Shown here piece by piece: positions 23,006 through 33,912 of a DNA stretch of 64,000 bases. The notes under the pieces are model-generated. The model was not told where the DNA came from and made no database searches. It was given only the letters and a program-made list of their open reading frames with translations. The stretch is taken from positions 3,162,001 through 3,226,000 of the forward strand of contig OY540815.1 of the NCBI GenBank assembly GCA_961205875.1. Direction: 5' to 3'. Each line of letters begins with the position of its first letter. Within the stretch, counting starts at the first letter, position 1. This DNA is from Sialis fuliginosa (Eukaryota > Arthropoda > Insecta > Megaloptera > Sialidae). The translations under genes and the position numbers were made by a program.

Positions 23006-23758
23006 TAGACTTGTGTAATTCACGAACGAACTAGTTCAAAAGAGCGCTCCCACACGAGAACTAGTGGAACTAGTTCGTATGCGCTCCGCTCTTTTAGTTC
23101 AATAGTTCCGATACACTTCAAATACACTGTTCTAAAAATGAGATTGTACGATTTTTATGTTCAATAATTTACGTTTTCAATACTTTATTACTAATTTGGA
23201 TTTATTTTACTAAAGATATATTATATTGAATTTTTTTTAGTTCACATGAATGCAATATGTCTGTCAAAAGGACGTGATTTTTATATTATTTTATGACAAT
23301 CAACAAAAAGGAATGTCACAGATTTTAATGAAATTTAAATAATATATTGCTTATATTACTCTACAGTAAATAATGTTTCAAAATTTTCATATATATCGAG
23401 GGTTCGATTTAAAAAAAAAAGATTAATGCAAATATGTATACATTTAAAAATATCGATCTTGTCTATAAATTAATAACGAATTCAAAATTGCAGCAGTTTG
23501 AATTTCTATAGTTTGATGAAAAAAATAGTAATACAAAATTACTAATTAAACAATTTAATTATACATTAAAAATCCAACAATCCAATTAAAATAAATTTAA
23601 AATAAAAATAAAATTTAAAATAAATCAATTAATTTTGTCATCATATAGTTCGGAAAAAAATTCTATGAACTAAAAGAACTAGAAGAACGAACTAGTTCAT
23701 TAAAGACTACTGAACTATAGGGAGCGCTCTCTGTCATGAACTAAAATGCCCAACTCTA
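23006..23758. mobile_element. hAT-type MITE family E, copy 1
   Basis: Ends TAGACTTGTG and CCCAACTCTA. TSD ATACTCAG (22998-23005) against ATACCCAG (23759-23766), 7 of 8 matching. Subterminal GAACGAACTAGTTCA and AGGAGCGCTC-type motifs (GAGCGCTCCC, GGGAGCGCTC) are inverted between the ends. AT-rich centre, no frame. A second copy is at 50300-51387. Confidence 0.85.
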
Positions 23759-24363
23759 ATACCCAGTGATCTTTTTTTTGTCAATGCGATAAGGTATAGG
23801 TCATCACTCCCCCCCACCCTCCTCGGGAAATTTTTTTCGACTTTCCTGCAAATAAGCTAGGTGTTTATGTCGTACGGTGTAATATTTATTCTAGAAATTG
23901 CAATAATTCGGCAAGTATGTATAAAAAGACCATATGAGATATATTTGCACTGCATTTTTACTTTAATAAAAATATCCAATTTTGATCGCCATTTTCATAC
24001 TTTTCTTTGCAACATTTTCATTGCATTTTTTTGTATTTCTATATATTAATCATAATTAACATATTTTGATAATCATATTTTTATTTAGATATATTATGTT
24101 TGTTTTTTAAATTAATATAGAATTTATAACAATAAAACGTCTAAAAATGATATTTAACTTTGTTTATTTTTCCACAACAAAATATATAAAAATTTTATTA
24201 AAAATTATATGTTGTTTACAAAAGTATACATCAATAAACATCATAGTTCAACTCATTTGAAATAAAAATCAAATTCAGCTATTATAGGCCCTATTGAAAA
24301 TGGTCTACGCATGTATGCCGCGCGCCTAAACTCGTGACAGTAGTACGCGCGCCTAACGGAGGG

Positions 24364-24392
24364 TTAATAGGGTCTCTTCGGAATCCTAAAAA
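24364..24392 (-). repeat. Family D relic, right piece
   Basis: TTAATAGGGTCTCTTCGGAA followed by TCCTAA completes the D-type start that is interrupted after 22305. Together the two pieces mark the target site of the 22306-24363 insertion. Confidence 0.65.
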
Positions 24393-24439
24393 TGATGACT
24401 AATAATTATTGTATTACTATTCGATTTCTACCTCACAAC

Positions 24440-24545
24440 TAGGTGTGTACCGGAACTGGGATTTTTTGTACCGGCCGAAACCAGAATTACCGGAATTTAC
24501 CAAAAAAAATCCGGTCGTAATCCCAGTTGGAATTGGATTTTTTTT
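24440..24545 (+). mobile_element. Degraded single end of a family F hAT-type element
   Basis: TAGGTGTGTACCGGAACTGG, ACCGGCCGAAACC, AATTACCGGAATTTACC and AAAATCCGGTCG follow the order of the left end of 8009-9378 with many changes. No right end is near. A short palindrome TACTTTATACAGTGTATAAAGTA lies just downstream at about 24558-24580. Confidence 0.6.
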
Positions 24546-25125
24546 TTATATTATTTATACTTTATACAGTGTATAAAGTATATATGGCGGACTACAAAAG
24601 TGCCGATATCTCCGAAGTTTGAAGATACGTAATTTTGAAATTTTATATCATTGTATTCAGAATACTACACTCTATTGATTTATGAAAGAAAAAATAATAA
24701 TTTTTGAAAAAAGTTGAGGGGTTCCCATTATACCCCCCCCCCCCCAAATAAACATAGGGGGTACCACATTTATATGCTATTTTATAGCTCTTGTAATACC
24801 AAAAAAAATTTGTATTACACACAAGCCACTATTCCAAGCGGTTTACGAGCTATTTACAAATTAAAAATTTTACCCTCATTTTCAAGGATCGATTTCACCA
24901 CTTAAACATAAAAACGAGCACGTATAAAAAAATACTGTCCTTAATTTTTACTCAAAGAACATTTTTACCAAGTTTCATTAAAATCGGAGAGTGGCACCTA
25001 GGGATGTTTACTTGTGGCAAATCTTTAAAAAAATTACATTTGTGTTATTATTTATGTTTAATAAAAAAATATTATTTTAGGATTTCATATATTATTTTAT
25101 TGTTTGATTTTTTAAAACAAAAATA
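24546..25125. other. No gene recognised
   Basis: AT-rich, with a C-run at 24736. The phrase CCAAGTTTCATTAAAATCGG at 24970 is repeat-type text. No coding frame is supported. Confidence 0.4.
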
Positions 25126-25290
25126 ACGTAAGGTAGTGGCACCAATCTTGGCAAGGACCCCAGTAATGGCAATTTTTAAATTAAATGTACTGAATTAGAA
25201 ATATGTGTTGATATTTGATTACTACCATTTCTGAATATTAATCTATATATATTTATCTGTCTTACAGCGTGATTTGATGACAATCGGCCA
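25126..25290 (+). repeat. Direct repeat R, first copy
   Basis: Runs from AGGTAGTGGCACCAATCTTG through CCCCAGTAATGGCA, ATTAATCTATATATATTTA and TACAGCGTGATTTGATGACA to AATGGTGGACATTTAAA. Its partner is at 25590-25775, with about 470 bp between starts. Variants of CCCAGTARTGGCA recur at 25147, 25488, 25612, 25980 and 26016 in both orientations. Confidence 0.7.
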
Positions 25291-25589
25291 ATAGGTGTTA
25301 AAATGGTGGACATTTAAATTAATAATTAGTATGATTTATTCATTAATTATTATATTATCATAGCAACTGCTTTACATTGTTTCAAATTTGACGATTCTTT
25401 CTTTTATATATTTTGTGTCGTAGTACTTATCATTTTGTAATCATTAACAAGTATCCATCACTGCGTGCTCATTACTAGTTTTACCTTTGCCATTACTGGA
25501 GAAAAACATGAACAAAAAAAAAGGTTATAATTTAAAAAACAAACTATAATTGCGGACTGGTAATTAAATTGATTAAATAAAGAGTTAAG

Positions 25590-25775
25590 GTAACGGCACC
25601 GGTCTTGGCAAGCACCCCAGTAATGGCAAATGTTTAATTAAATGTCCTGAATTTGAAATATGTGATGATATTTGATTATAATAATTTCTGAATATTAATC
25701 TATGTATATTTAACTGTCTTACAGCGTGATTTGATGACAATCGGCCAATAGGTGTCAAAATGGTGGACATTTAAA
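25590..25775 (+). repeat. Direct repeat R, second copy
   Basis: Same order as the first copy with scattered substitutions (AGGTAACGGCACCGGTCTTG; AATCGGCCAATAGGTGTC). The segment just before it (25491-25585, ACTGGAGAAAAACATGAACA to AAATAAAGAGTTA) is itself repeated at 27896-27995, so larger duplications frame this region. The 61-codon minus-strand frame here is not a gene. Confidence 0.7.
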
Positions 25776-26148
25776 CATCGCGGATCAGTCAAAATTTACG
25801 TAGTGTGTATTTTCTTATGTAAATGATTAGTGGAGCGAGTTTGATTATTAGTGATTTTTATGCTGCTTAAATTTTTTTTTTGAAGTGAAATTAATATGTT
25901 TCATTCTTGAACGTATCTTAAAGATAAGGTCACCACTAAATTTAATTTTATTGTTCTAGGAGGGGTTTTGTGTTCAATAACCATTACTGGGTATTCATTT
26001 TTCACTAATACCCAGTAGTGGCAGCGATGTTTTCAAATGTAGTTTTCATTACTAGGTGTGAAAAATGTTAAGCAGGCGGGTTGAAATTATTAATATATAG
26101 TGAATTATAATTCTAAAGATAAATTTGCAATTAACATATTCAAATTAG
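25776..26148. other. Spacer with repeated CCCAGTA motifs
   Basis: AT-rich. Contains CCATTACTGGGTATTC (25979), TAATACCCAGTAGTGGCAG (26009) and CATTACTAGGTGTG (26047), related to the motif in repeat R. No coding frame. Confidence 0.45.
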
Positions 26149-26600
26149 GTCAGGTAAGTATTAAGGAAAATTTACGATTGATATTATTTTATGCAAAAAT
26201 ATATAAAAACATAAAGTTAAATTTAAGGTAATTGTTATGTTTGTTTGAATTGTTTAATGTACAAAAAAAATAATTAAGGCAGATCCGTATTAAGGAAGTA
26301 ATTTAAATAATATTTTCTAAAAAACTATATTCTATAGTTATAAGGTAAAAAAATAGTTGTTATATTGACAGTATTTGAATAAATTATAATATTGAAAATT
26401 TAGAGCAGGCTTGTATTAACGAAAATTTATAATATTTTATATTTAAAATATACAAAAATTTAAAGAAAAACTTAGACAGTTATATTGATATAATTTAAAT
26501 AAAATATAGAATTGTGCAGTTTAGGCAGGCCTGTATTAACGAAAATTTACAAATGATTTTTATCGTAAAAAATACAAAAAAAGAAAAATTAATGATAGTT
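26149..26600 (-). repeat. Array I, left arm: ~120 bp tandem units
   Basis: Four diverged units, each opening with a reverse-complement version of TTAATACGTGCCTG (AGGTAAGTATTAAGG 26152; AGATCCGTATTAAGG 26281; CAGGCTTGTATTAACG 26407; CAGGCCTGTATTAACG 26527). The units are oriented opposite to the array at 26985-27880. A GAGCGAAGCGG-type family C tip in reverse (GTATCCGCTTCGCTCGCG, 26609-26626) lies just after it. Confidence 0.65.
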
Positions 26601-26984
26601 ATGTTGGACGTATCCGCTTCGCTCGCGTTGTATATTTTTTTATACTTATTAACAGTAGAAATAATATTATTTTAAGATAGATATTGAAATATAATTTTTT
26701 TTATATTTTTTGCTTTTTATTCATTATAAGATACTGGCATAACATATGTGATGTGAATTCCTCATCAGAAGAAAGTGTGGTTAACATAAAGACGACTGTT
26801 AATTAACTTGCTTACTATAAATTTATAATTTATAAATTTTTATAATTAATTGTTAGTTAAATACTTGCTTATTATTTGTGATTTATAATTTGTTAATTAA
26901 AAAAATAAATTTAATTGTGTAACTATCACACATGTGTTTTACTAAAGCATCTGCACTAATTATATTAGATAATATTAATTGTAT

Positions 26985-27880
26985 ATTTTTCTTAATACGC
27001 CCCTGACTCAAAAATCACAATATAACAACTGCGGATGGTAAACATGTTCATTTTGTTCATGTTTATATAATTTTTATGAAAAAATATTCATTATAAATTT
27101 TTCTTAATACGTGCCTGACTAAAATATTAATATATACATTTTTGGTTTAACTACATCAATGCTATAACGGTTTCATTTTTATACAATTTTTATTAGAAAA
27201 TATTAATTATAAATTCTTTTTAATACGTGCCTGGCTTAAATATACAATATGCATTATTGGTTTAGTTACATCAAAGTCATAACTACCATTACTTAATATT
27301 GTCATTTTTATAGAATTTTTATCAGAAAATTTTCTAATTATAAATTCTTCTTAATACGTAGCTGACTAAAATATTCATATATACATTTTCAGTTTAACTA
27401 CATCAATGTCATAACTGTCATTGCTTAATTGTTTCATTTTTATATAGTTTTTATTGGAAAATATTAATTATGAATTCTTCTTAATACGTACCTGACTAAA
27501 ATATTCATATATACATTTTCGTATTAACTACATTAATTCCATAACTTATTACTAAATGGTTTCGTTTTATACAGTTTTTATTGGAAAAATTAATTTTAAA
27601 TTCTATTTAATACGTGCCTGGCTTAAATATTCAATATACATTATAAGTTTAATTCAATAGATATAACAACCTCCATTGGTTAACATTTTCATTTTTAAAC
27701 AAATTTTATGAGAAAATACTAATTGTAAATTCTTCTTAATACGTGCCTGGCTTAAATATTCAATAACATTATCGGTTTAATTACATCGATATCAAAAGTT
27801 CCATTGCTTAGTATTTAATTACTTATGATTTATTATTAAATATTAACTATAAATTTTACTTAATACGACCCTGCTCTAAT
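26985..27880 (+). repeat. Array I, right arm: ~127 bp tandem units
   Basis: Eight diverged units each carry TTAATACGTGCCTG or a near variant (about 26993, 27101, 27217, 27347, 27477, 27603, 27732, 27859). They are followed by an ATATACATTTTC...GTTTAACTACATCAATG stretch, then an ATTTTTATAnAnTTTTTAT stretch. With the left arm it makes a large inverted structure centred near 26.7-26.9 kb. Divergence between units is high, so the array is old. No frame is open through it. Confidence 0.7.
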
Positions 27881-27895
27881 TAAAAATGTAATCTA

Positions 27896-27995
27896 TTTAC
27901 TTACTGGAGAAAAAACATGATCAAAATAAAAGGCTATAATTTAAAGAAAAAAACTATATTTGCGGATTTTGGTAATGAAATTGATTAAATAAAGA
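27896..27995 (+). repeat. Direct copy of the 25491-25585 segment
   Basis: ACTGGAGAAAAAACATGATC, GGCTATAATTTAAAG and AAATTGATTAAATAAAGAG repeat the text at 25491-25585 in the same orientation. The two copies bracket array I and repeat R copy 2. Confidence 0.65.
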
Positions 27996-28049
27996 GTTAC
28001 TTGTTTTATTAGTAACATGAGTTCATGAAAATTACAAAAAAAAACCTAA

Positions 28050-29154
28050 CAAGACATACACGAGTGTATGCCATAAGGGTTCCGAAGTACGTACTACGTG
28101 AAATGTTTGGAACCACTTACAGGTGCATTTTTAAGTTAAAGTTAAAATATAAAAAAGTGTCAAGTTCTACTAATTGAGATCTATATTTTGACATACCACA
28201 TGCCTAGATATCAAAAAAACAATTTTTTATGACGCCCCTCCCTATAATTCCAAAATTTCAAATTATATTGTTGATTTTAGTATTTGTTGTTGGTAGTCCT
28301 ATCAAAGCCTCGTTACCAAATTTTTTTCAGATTTTTTGAGCCAGTAGTTACAGAGATAGAGGGTGGGGGACAGAATAAAACACTGCTTTTAGCCCCCTAC
28401 AGGCGCCATTTTTGAGTTAGAAAAAAAATAAAAAATATGGTCATATTCTACGAGTTGAGATGTACATTTTGACATATCACATGCCTAGATATTAAAATAA
28501 AAAATTTAAATTATCTTACACCCCTCCCTATTATTCCAAAATTTAAAATTATATTATTGACTTTAGTATTTGTCGTTGGTAGTCCCACCAAAACCTCGTT
28601 ACCAAATTTTTTTCAGATTTTTTGAGCCGGTAGTTACAGAGTTAGAGGGGGGGGGACAAAATAAAATACTGCTTTTAGCCCCCTACAGGCGCCATTTTTG
28701 AGTTAGAAAAAAAATAAAAATAGGGGCATATTCTACTAATTGAGACGTAAATTTTGACTTGCCACACGTCTTGGTATACAATTTTTTTGTTTTTTTGGAT
28801 TTGCTTTAAAGCCCCCTACAGGCACCATTTTTGATTTAGAAAAAAAATAAAAAAAGGGTCAAATTTCGCTTGTTTGGTTATACATTTTAACGTGCCACAT
28901 GCCTTGGTATAAAAAAAAATATTTTTTTTACCTAGCTTTAGCTCCTTATTGCCCCCCCTGAAAAATTATTTATTCAATAAATTTGTACATATTTTACTAG
29001 AGGGCGTCATTTTACATGTTCAGTAAAAATTTCAAGTTTCTAGCTTATATAGTTTACGAGCTATTTAGCTTTGAGTGAAAAGGACGGACGGACGGACGGA
29101 CGGACATACGGACGGACGACAAAGCGATATTAATAGGGTTTCTTCGGAACCCTA
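28050..29154 (-). repeat. Repeat family D, copy D4 (full length)
   Basis: Complete minus-strand copy: AAGACATACACGAGTGTATG, AGGGTTCCGAAGTACG, two C-run units, CCCCCTACAGGCGCC blocks, (GGAC)n, and TTTCTTCGGAACCCTA. Shares GAGGGTGGGGGACAGAAT and the CCTAACAAGAC end with D1 only. CCTAACAAG occurs at both edges (28045-28053 and 29151-29159). That may be a TSD or a shared end variant; since D1 has the same 3' text, the second is likelier. Confidence 0.85.
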
Positions 29155-29239
29155 ACAAGCTCATTAATCTAAAAAAACTGAAAACTTGCTCTTATAGTGG
29201 CCACCACTGGTGCCTTCAATATAATGCCATCAATATAAA

Positions 29240-29640
29240 AAATCTGAAAAAATTCGAGAATGTAGCTTTTAATTAGTACTTTCACCGAAAATTATAACGA
29301 ACACTGTCAAAATTATTTTGGACCCCCCTCCTGTAGACTGAAAAGTGAACTTACATTTTTTTTCATTTAACCCATTGAGTGGGATGTCATTAGATAGGTC
29401 TCCTAAAATGAAACAAAAAATGTTAAATGATCTATTGATTTTAACTCTTCAGTCACGGCATATTTACATTTAAATGTCGTTATCAGAGCGTCCTCCCCCC
29501 CCCCCTAATTTCTAAATTATCAATTAAATAAATCTGAAAAAAATCAGAATGTAGCTTTTAATTAGTACTTTCACTGAAAATTATAACGAACACTGTCAAT
29601 AAAATTTTGTCATAAATTTTTTGTCATAAATTATATCATT
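29240..29640 (-). repeat. Repeat family K, left group (~285 bp tandem unit)
   Basis: The phrase GAATGTAGCTTTTAATTAGT, then AATTATAACGAACACTGTCA, occurs twice about 285 bp apart. Between are GGACCCCCCTCCTGTAG, CCATTGAGTGGGATGTCATT, CTCTTCAGTCACGG and GTCGTTATCAGAGCG. The inverted counterpart lies at 31080-31530 beyond D5. No coding frame. Confidence 0.7.
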
Positions 29641-29779
29641 TTTTGTTGAAAATTAAATAAATGTAATTTAAAACATATTTTATTTTCTATCCGAACAGTT
29701 ATATTAAATTCTCATTTTCTTATAACATAGAATCGCATGTACGTTAGAAATAGATCGCAACGACAACTTTTATAACTAA

Positions 29780-30065
29780 ATTAATTGTTAGTCGCTTAAA
29801 ATTATTCATAAATATAATTTACATAATATATTTGATAAAAAAGAGCATCAGCACAATATTAAAAAGGGGTAAAGTTGTCAGCAAGTCGAGTGATAGAAGA
29901 TAGTCTAGATATGCTATATAAAAACACATAAAAATGAATATTTTTGTTATTAAATTGATATCAGGCCGCTTGAAATTAATTATAGAGGTTATTTAAATAG
30001 TATATTTGATGAAAAAAAAGGTCAGCAGAATATTTAAAGGGGGTAAAGTTGTCAGCTGAATAATA
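29780..30065 (+). repeat. Two ~174 bp tandem units
   Basis: GGGGTAAAGTTGTCAGC ends both units (about 29866 and 30040). Each is preceded by TATATTTGATRAAAAAARR and a GTCGCTT/GCCGCTTRAAATTA stretch. GTCAGCAGG-type words reappear inverted at 30120-30165 and 31540-31590, so this is probably part of the same inverted structure that D5 entered. Confidence 0.55.
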
Positions 30066-30174
30066 CATTTGGTTGTTCTATATTATAGTCAAATGCCTGG
30101 TTTGCACCTACAATCCCCCTGCTGACGATCTTTCCCCTGTCGGATTACCTGCTGACTTTTTTTTTCTTATTTTT

Positions 30175-31005
30175 AGGGTTCCGAAGAAACCCTATTAATA
30201 TCGCTTTGTCGTCCGTCCGTATGTCCGTCCGTCCGTCCGTCCGTCCTTTTCACTCAAAGCTAAATAGCTCGTAAACTATATAAGCTAGAAACTTGAAATT
30301 TTTACTGAACATGTAAAATGACACCCTCTAGTAAAATATGTACAAATTTATTGAATAAATAATTTTTCAGGGGGGGCAATAAGGAGCTAAAGCTAGGTAA
30401 AAAAAATATATTTTTTTATACCAAGGCATGTGGCATGTTAAAATGTATAACCAAACAAGCGGAATTTGACCCTTTTTTTATTTTTTTTCTAAATCAAAAA
30501 TGGTGCCTGTAGGGGGCTTTAAAGCAAATCCAAAAAAACAAAAAAATTGTATACCAAGACGTGTGGCACGTCAAAATTTACGTCTCAATTAGTAGAATAT
30601 GCCCCTATTTTTTATTTTTTTTCTAACTCAAAAATGACGCCTGTAGGGGGCTAAAAGCAGTGTTTTATTTTGTCCCCCCCCCTCTATCTCTGTAACTACT
30701 GGCTCAAAAAATCTGAAAAAAATTTGGTAACGAGGCTTTGGTAGGACTACCAACGACAAATACTAAAATCAACAATATAATTTGAAATTTTGGAATTATA
30801 GGGAGGGGCGTCATAAAAAATTGTTTTTTTGATATTTAGGCATGTGGTATGTCAAAATATAGATCTCAATTAGTAGAACTTGACATTTTTTTATATTTTA
30901 ACTTTAACTTAAAAATGCACCTGTAAGTGGTTCCAAACATTTCACGTGGTACGTACTTCGGAACCCTTATGGCATACACTCGTGTATGTCTTGCCCGAAT
31001 TATTT
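30175..31005 (+). repeat. Repeat family D, copy D5 (one inner unit lost)
   Basis: Has both family ends (AGGGTTCCGAAGAAACCC and CTTCGGAACCC plus hairpin plus CTTGCCCGAATTATT) but only one GACGCCTGTAGGGGGC / C-run unit instead of two. It is therefore about 830 bp rather than about 1.1 kb. The loss matches one ~290 bp inner unit, as expected from recombination between tandem units. It sits between inverted K repeats. Confidence 0.85.
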
Positions 31006-31079
31006 TAACATAAATAATGACCTGTATAAGTTTCATCCGACTTAAAATCAAATGAAATTAATTTTTTTTAATAAGGTCT

Positions 31080-31535
31080 ATTTAGGCTGGGAACGCTCTG
31101 ATCACGACTTTGAACGCAAATATATCGTGACTGAAGGGTTAAAATCAAAAGGTCATATAACATTTTTTGTTGCATTTTAGAAGACCTATCAAATGACATC
31201 CCACTCAATGGGGTTTGTGAAAAAAAATGTGAGTTAACTTTTCAGTCTACGGTAGGGGGGTCCAAAATAATTTTGACAGTGTTCGTTATAATTTTCGGTG
31301 AAAGTACTAATTAAAAGCTACATTCTCGAATTTTTTCAGATTTTTTATATTGATAATTTAGAAAATAGAGGGAGGGGACGCTCTGATCACGACTTTGAAC
31401 GCAAATATATCGTGACTGAAGGGTTAAAATCAAAATGTCATATAACATTTTTTGTTGCATTTTAGAAGACCTATCAAATGACATCCCACTCAATGGGGTT
31501 TGTGAAAAAAAAATGTGAGTTAACTTTTTTTAATC
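31080..31535 (+). repeat. Repeat family K, right group (inverted to the left group)
   Basis: CGCTCTGATCACGACTTTGA occurs at about 31091 and 31379, giving a ~289 bp tandem period. ATATATCGTGACTGAAGGG, GACATCCCACTCAATGGGG and AGTGTTCGTTATAATTTTCG are the reverse complements of landmarks at 29240-29640. The second unit is nearly identical to the first, so the duplication is fairly recent. The 60-codon minus-strand frame (31311-31493) is repeat sequence. Confidence 0.75.
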
Positions 31536-32222
31536 AGGCTGCTGACATATAATCCACTATTATCTATCCTGCTGACTATTTTTATAATTATTATAATTAT
31601 TTGAACTATCGGTGTACAAATTTTCAGACGACCTGAAATGACTTTTGGATTTTTTTTTTTTTACATAATCAACAATTTTTTACCACTCGGTCCACCGCTG
31701 GTGCGCCTACTGACCCTTGATTCTATCATTATATATATTTAAACAATTGATTCTACTTATAATTGATCGACCTGAAATGACCATGAAAAATGCAACGCTG
31801 CCTCCCGTACTATATACCTCAATTCGATATACATACACGGTGTTCAAATGACGACTTTAAATAAAATGTTCTTGCAGCCGAAATTTTTTTCATTGGGATT
31901 ATTCTTGGATGTGTTCCGAATGTTTTTCTATAAAAATTGAAAAAATCCATTGGGCAGTTTAAAAAAAAAAATTGAAAAACATTTTTTTAGAAAATTTTTC
32001 AACATAAATTAATACATATTGTATAAATAATATTGAATAACTAAATACAGAAGGATATATATATATATTTTTTCATTAATATATATGTAAAGAGAGACAA
32101 CGCAAAAAAAATACAGTAGACATTCCACACTGTGAATGTCCATTATTGTCCATACTGTGAACCGCACCATCAGTTCTATTATAAATGTACAGCTATACTA
32201 AACATATTTTTAAGTATATATA
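31536..32222. other. No gene recognised
   Basis: AT-rich. CGACCTGAAATGAC occurs twice (about 31629 and 31769). A short ATATAT run lies at 32056-32068. No family or coding frame was identified. Confidence 0.4.
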
Positions 32223-32540
32223 CAGGATGGTCCGGTTTGGGATACAGATATTTTAAGAGCTGATTCCTTGGCTCATTACGAGTAAAAAATTGTAAGGGAA
32301 GGCGGGGTCTATCTTCAACACCCTCTGAGCTACAGGTGTTTAAAAACTTCCTTCAGAGTAGTACTTACAAACAAAGATTATCTCATAACTTTCAAAGTAA
32401 CGTAACTAGAGCAACCAAAATGAGTCAGTTTCATAGGTAATTAACTAACGTATTTTTCATTATTAGAGATATTGCTAGTAGTGTTTCCGGTTCAGAATTA
32501 TGGTTCATCAAAGTCAAAAAATATATTTATTTTTTTGAAA
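32223..32540 (+). mobile_element. Family B element, single arm
   Basis: CAGGATGGTCCGGTTTGGGA, AAGAGCTGATTCCTTGGCTC, CAACACCCTCTGAGCTACAG and GCAACCAAAATGAGTCAG match the left arm and core of 1578-2103. The sequence then changes after TCATCAAAGTCAAAAAATAT, so the right arm is lost. The 61-codon frame downstream is not a gene. Confidence 0.7.
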
Positions 32541-32819
32541 ATTTTTATAAAAATTATATTTTTCTCCAAAAGTACCCATTATATGTGGTATTTTTTATTA
32601 TTATTTTGGTGTGTCATAATGTTACCTACAAATTCACTTTACCAAGTTTGGACCTGAGTCTTACAGTTTTCCAGTTATAAATTTATCTAAATAATACCCA
32701 AAGTGACTATTTTGCTATCTACCCTATTAAATGAAACAGTGATAATTTTTGTTTGTTTATAATTACAGTTCTTTTATTATATAGATACCGAAAGATTAAA
32801 AACGTAAAAAATAAATAAT
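32541..32819. repeat. Left flank of D6, partly mirrored beyond it
   Basis: ATAGATACCGAAAGATTAAAA (32779-32799) is mirrored by TTTTTAATCTTTCGCTATC at about 34085-34103. So D6 probably landed in, or sits inside, a short inverted repeat. The rest is AT-rich without identity. Confidence 0.4.
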
Positions 32820-33912
32820 AATTCGGGCAAGACATACACGAGTGTATGCCATAAGGGTTCCGAAGTACGTACTACGTGAAATGTTTGGAACCACTTACAG
32901 GTGCATTTTTAAGTTAAAGTTAAAATATAAAAAAGTGTCATGTTCTACTAATTGAGATCTATATTTTGACATACCACATGCCTAGATATTAAAAAAAAAA
33001 AAATTTATGACGCCCCTCCCTATAATTCCAAAATTTAAAATTATATTGTTGACTTTAGTATTTGTCGTTGGTAGTCCCACCAAAGCCTCGTTACCAAATT
33101 TTTTCAGATTTTTTGAGCCAGTAGTTACAGTGATAGAGGTGGGGGGGGCAAAATAAAACACTGTTTTTAGCTCCCTACAGGCGCCATTTTTGAGTTAGAA
33201 AAAAAATAAAAAATATGGTCATGTTCTACGAATTGAGATGTACATATCACATGCCTAGATATGAAAATAAATTTTTTTTATTTTCTTACACCCCTCCCTA
33301 TTATTCCAAAATTTAAAATTATATTATTGACTTTAGTATTTGTCGTTAATAGTCCCACCAAAGCCTCGTTACCAATTTTTTTTCAGATTTTTTGAGCCAG
33401 TAGTTACAGAGATAGGGGGGGTGGGCAAAATGAAACACTGCTTTTAGCCCCCTACAGGCGCCATTTTTGTGTTAGAAAAAAAATAAAAAATATGGACATA
33501 TTCTACTAATTGAGACGTACATTTTGACGTGCCACCCGTCTTGGTATACAATTTTTTTGTTTTTTTTAGATTTGCTTTAAAGCCCCCTACAGGCACCATT
33601 TTTGATTTAGAAAAAAAATAAAAAAAGGATCAAATTTCGCTTGTTTGGTTATACATTTTAACGTACCACATGCCTTGGTATAAAAAAAAATATTTTTTTA
33701 CCTAGCTTTAGCTCCTTATTGCCCCCCCTGAAAAATTATTTATTCAATAAATTTGTACATATTTTACTAGAGGGTGTCATTTTACATGTTCAGTAAAAAT
33801 TTCAAGTTTCTAGCTTATATAGTTTACGAGCTATTTAGCTTTGAGTGAAAAGGACGGACGGACATACGGACGGACGATAAAGCGATATTAATAGGGTTTC
33901 TTCGGAACCCTA
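32820..33912 (-). repeat. Repeat family D, copy D6 (full length)
   Basis: Minus-strand copy with AATTCGGGCAAGACATACAC at its 3' edge, two inner units (CCCTACAGGCGCC) with G-runs, the CCCCCTACAGGCACC block, a shortened (GGAC)n tract, and TTTCTTCGGAACCCTA at its 5' edge. It shares with D7 the text AATAGTCCCACCAAAGCC and a short TACATATCACATGCC deletion region, so it is closer to D7 than to D1/D4. Confidence 0.85.

Larger units (their letters stand above)
22306..24363. mobile_element. Harbinger-like insertion (2.06 kb, non-coding)
   Basis: Left end GCCCTCCGTTAGGCGCG and right end CGCGCGCCTAACGGAGGG are inverted repeats. TTA stands on both sides (22303-22305 and 24364-24366), and removing the insert restores the D relic. 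A TTA/TAA TSD is the mark of PIF/Harbinger elements. GGCATACATGCGTAGACC and its mirror GGTCTACGCATGTATGCC follow internally. No transposase frame remains. A hAT-type MITE (23006-23758) is nested inside. Assignment rests on the TSD and ends only. Confidence 0.65.

Noticed and set aside
29151-29159. CCTAACAAG as a 9 bp TSD of D4
   Set aside because: The same CTTGTTAGG text ends sister copy D1 without a matching 5' flank, so it is more likely part of the element end.
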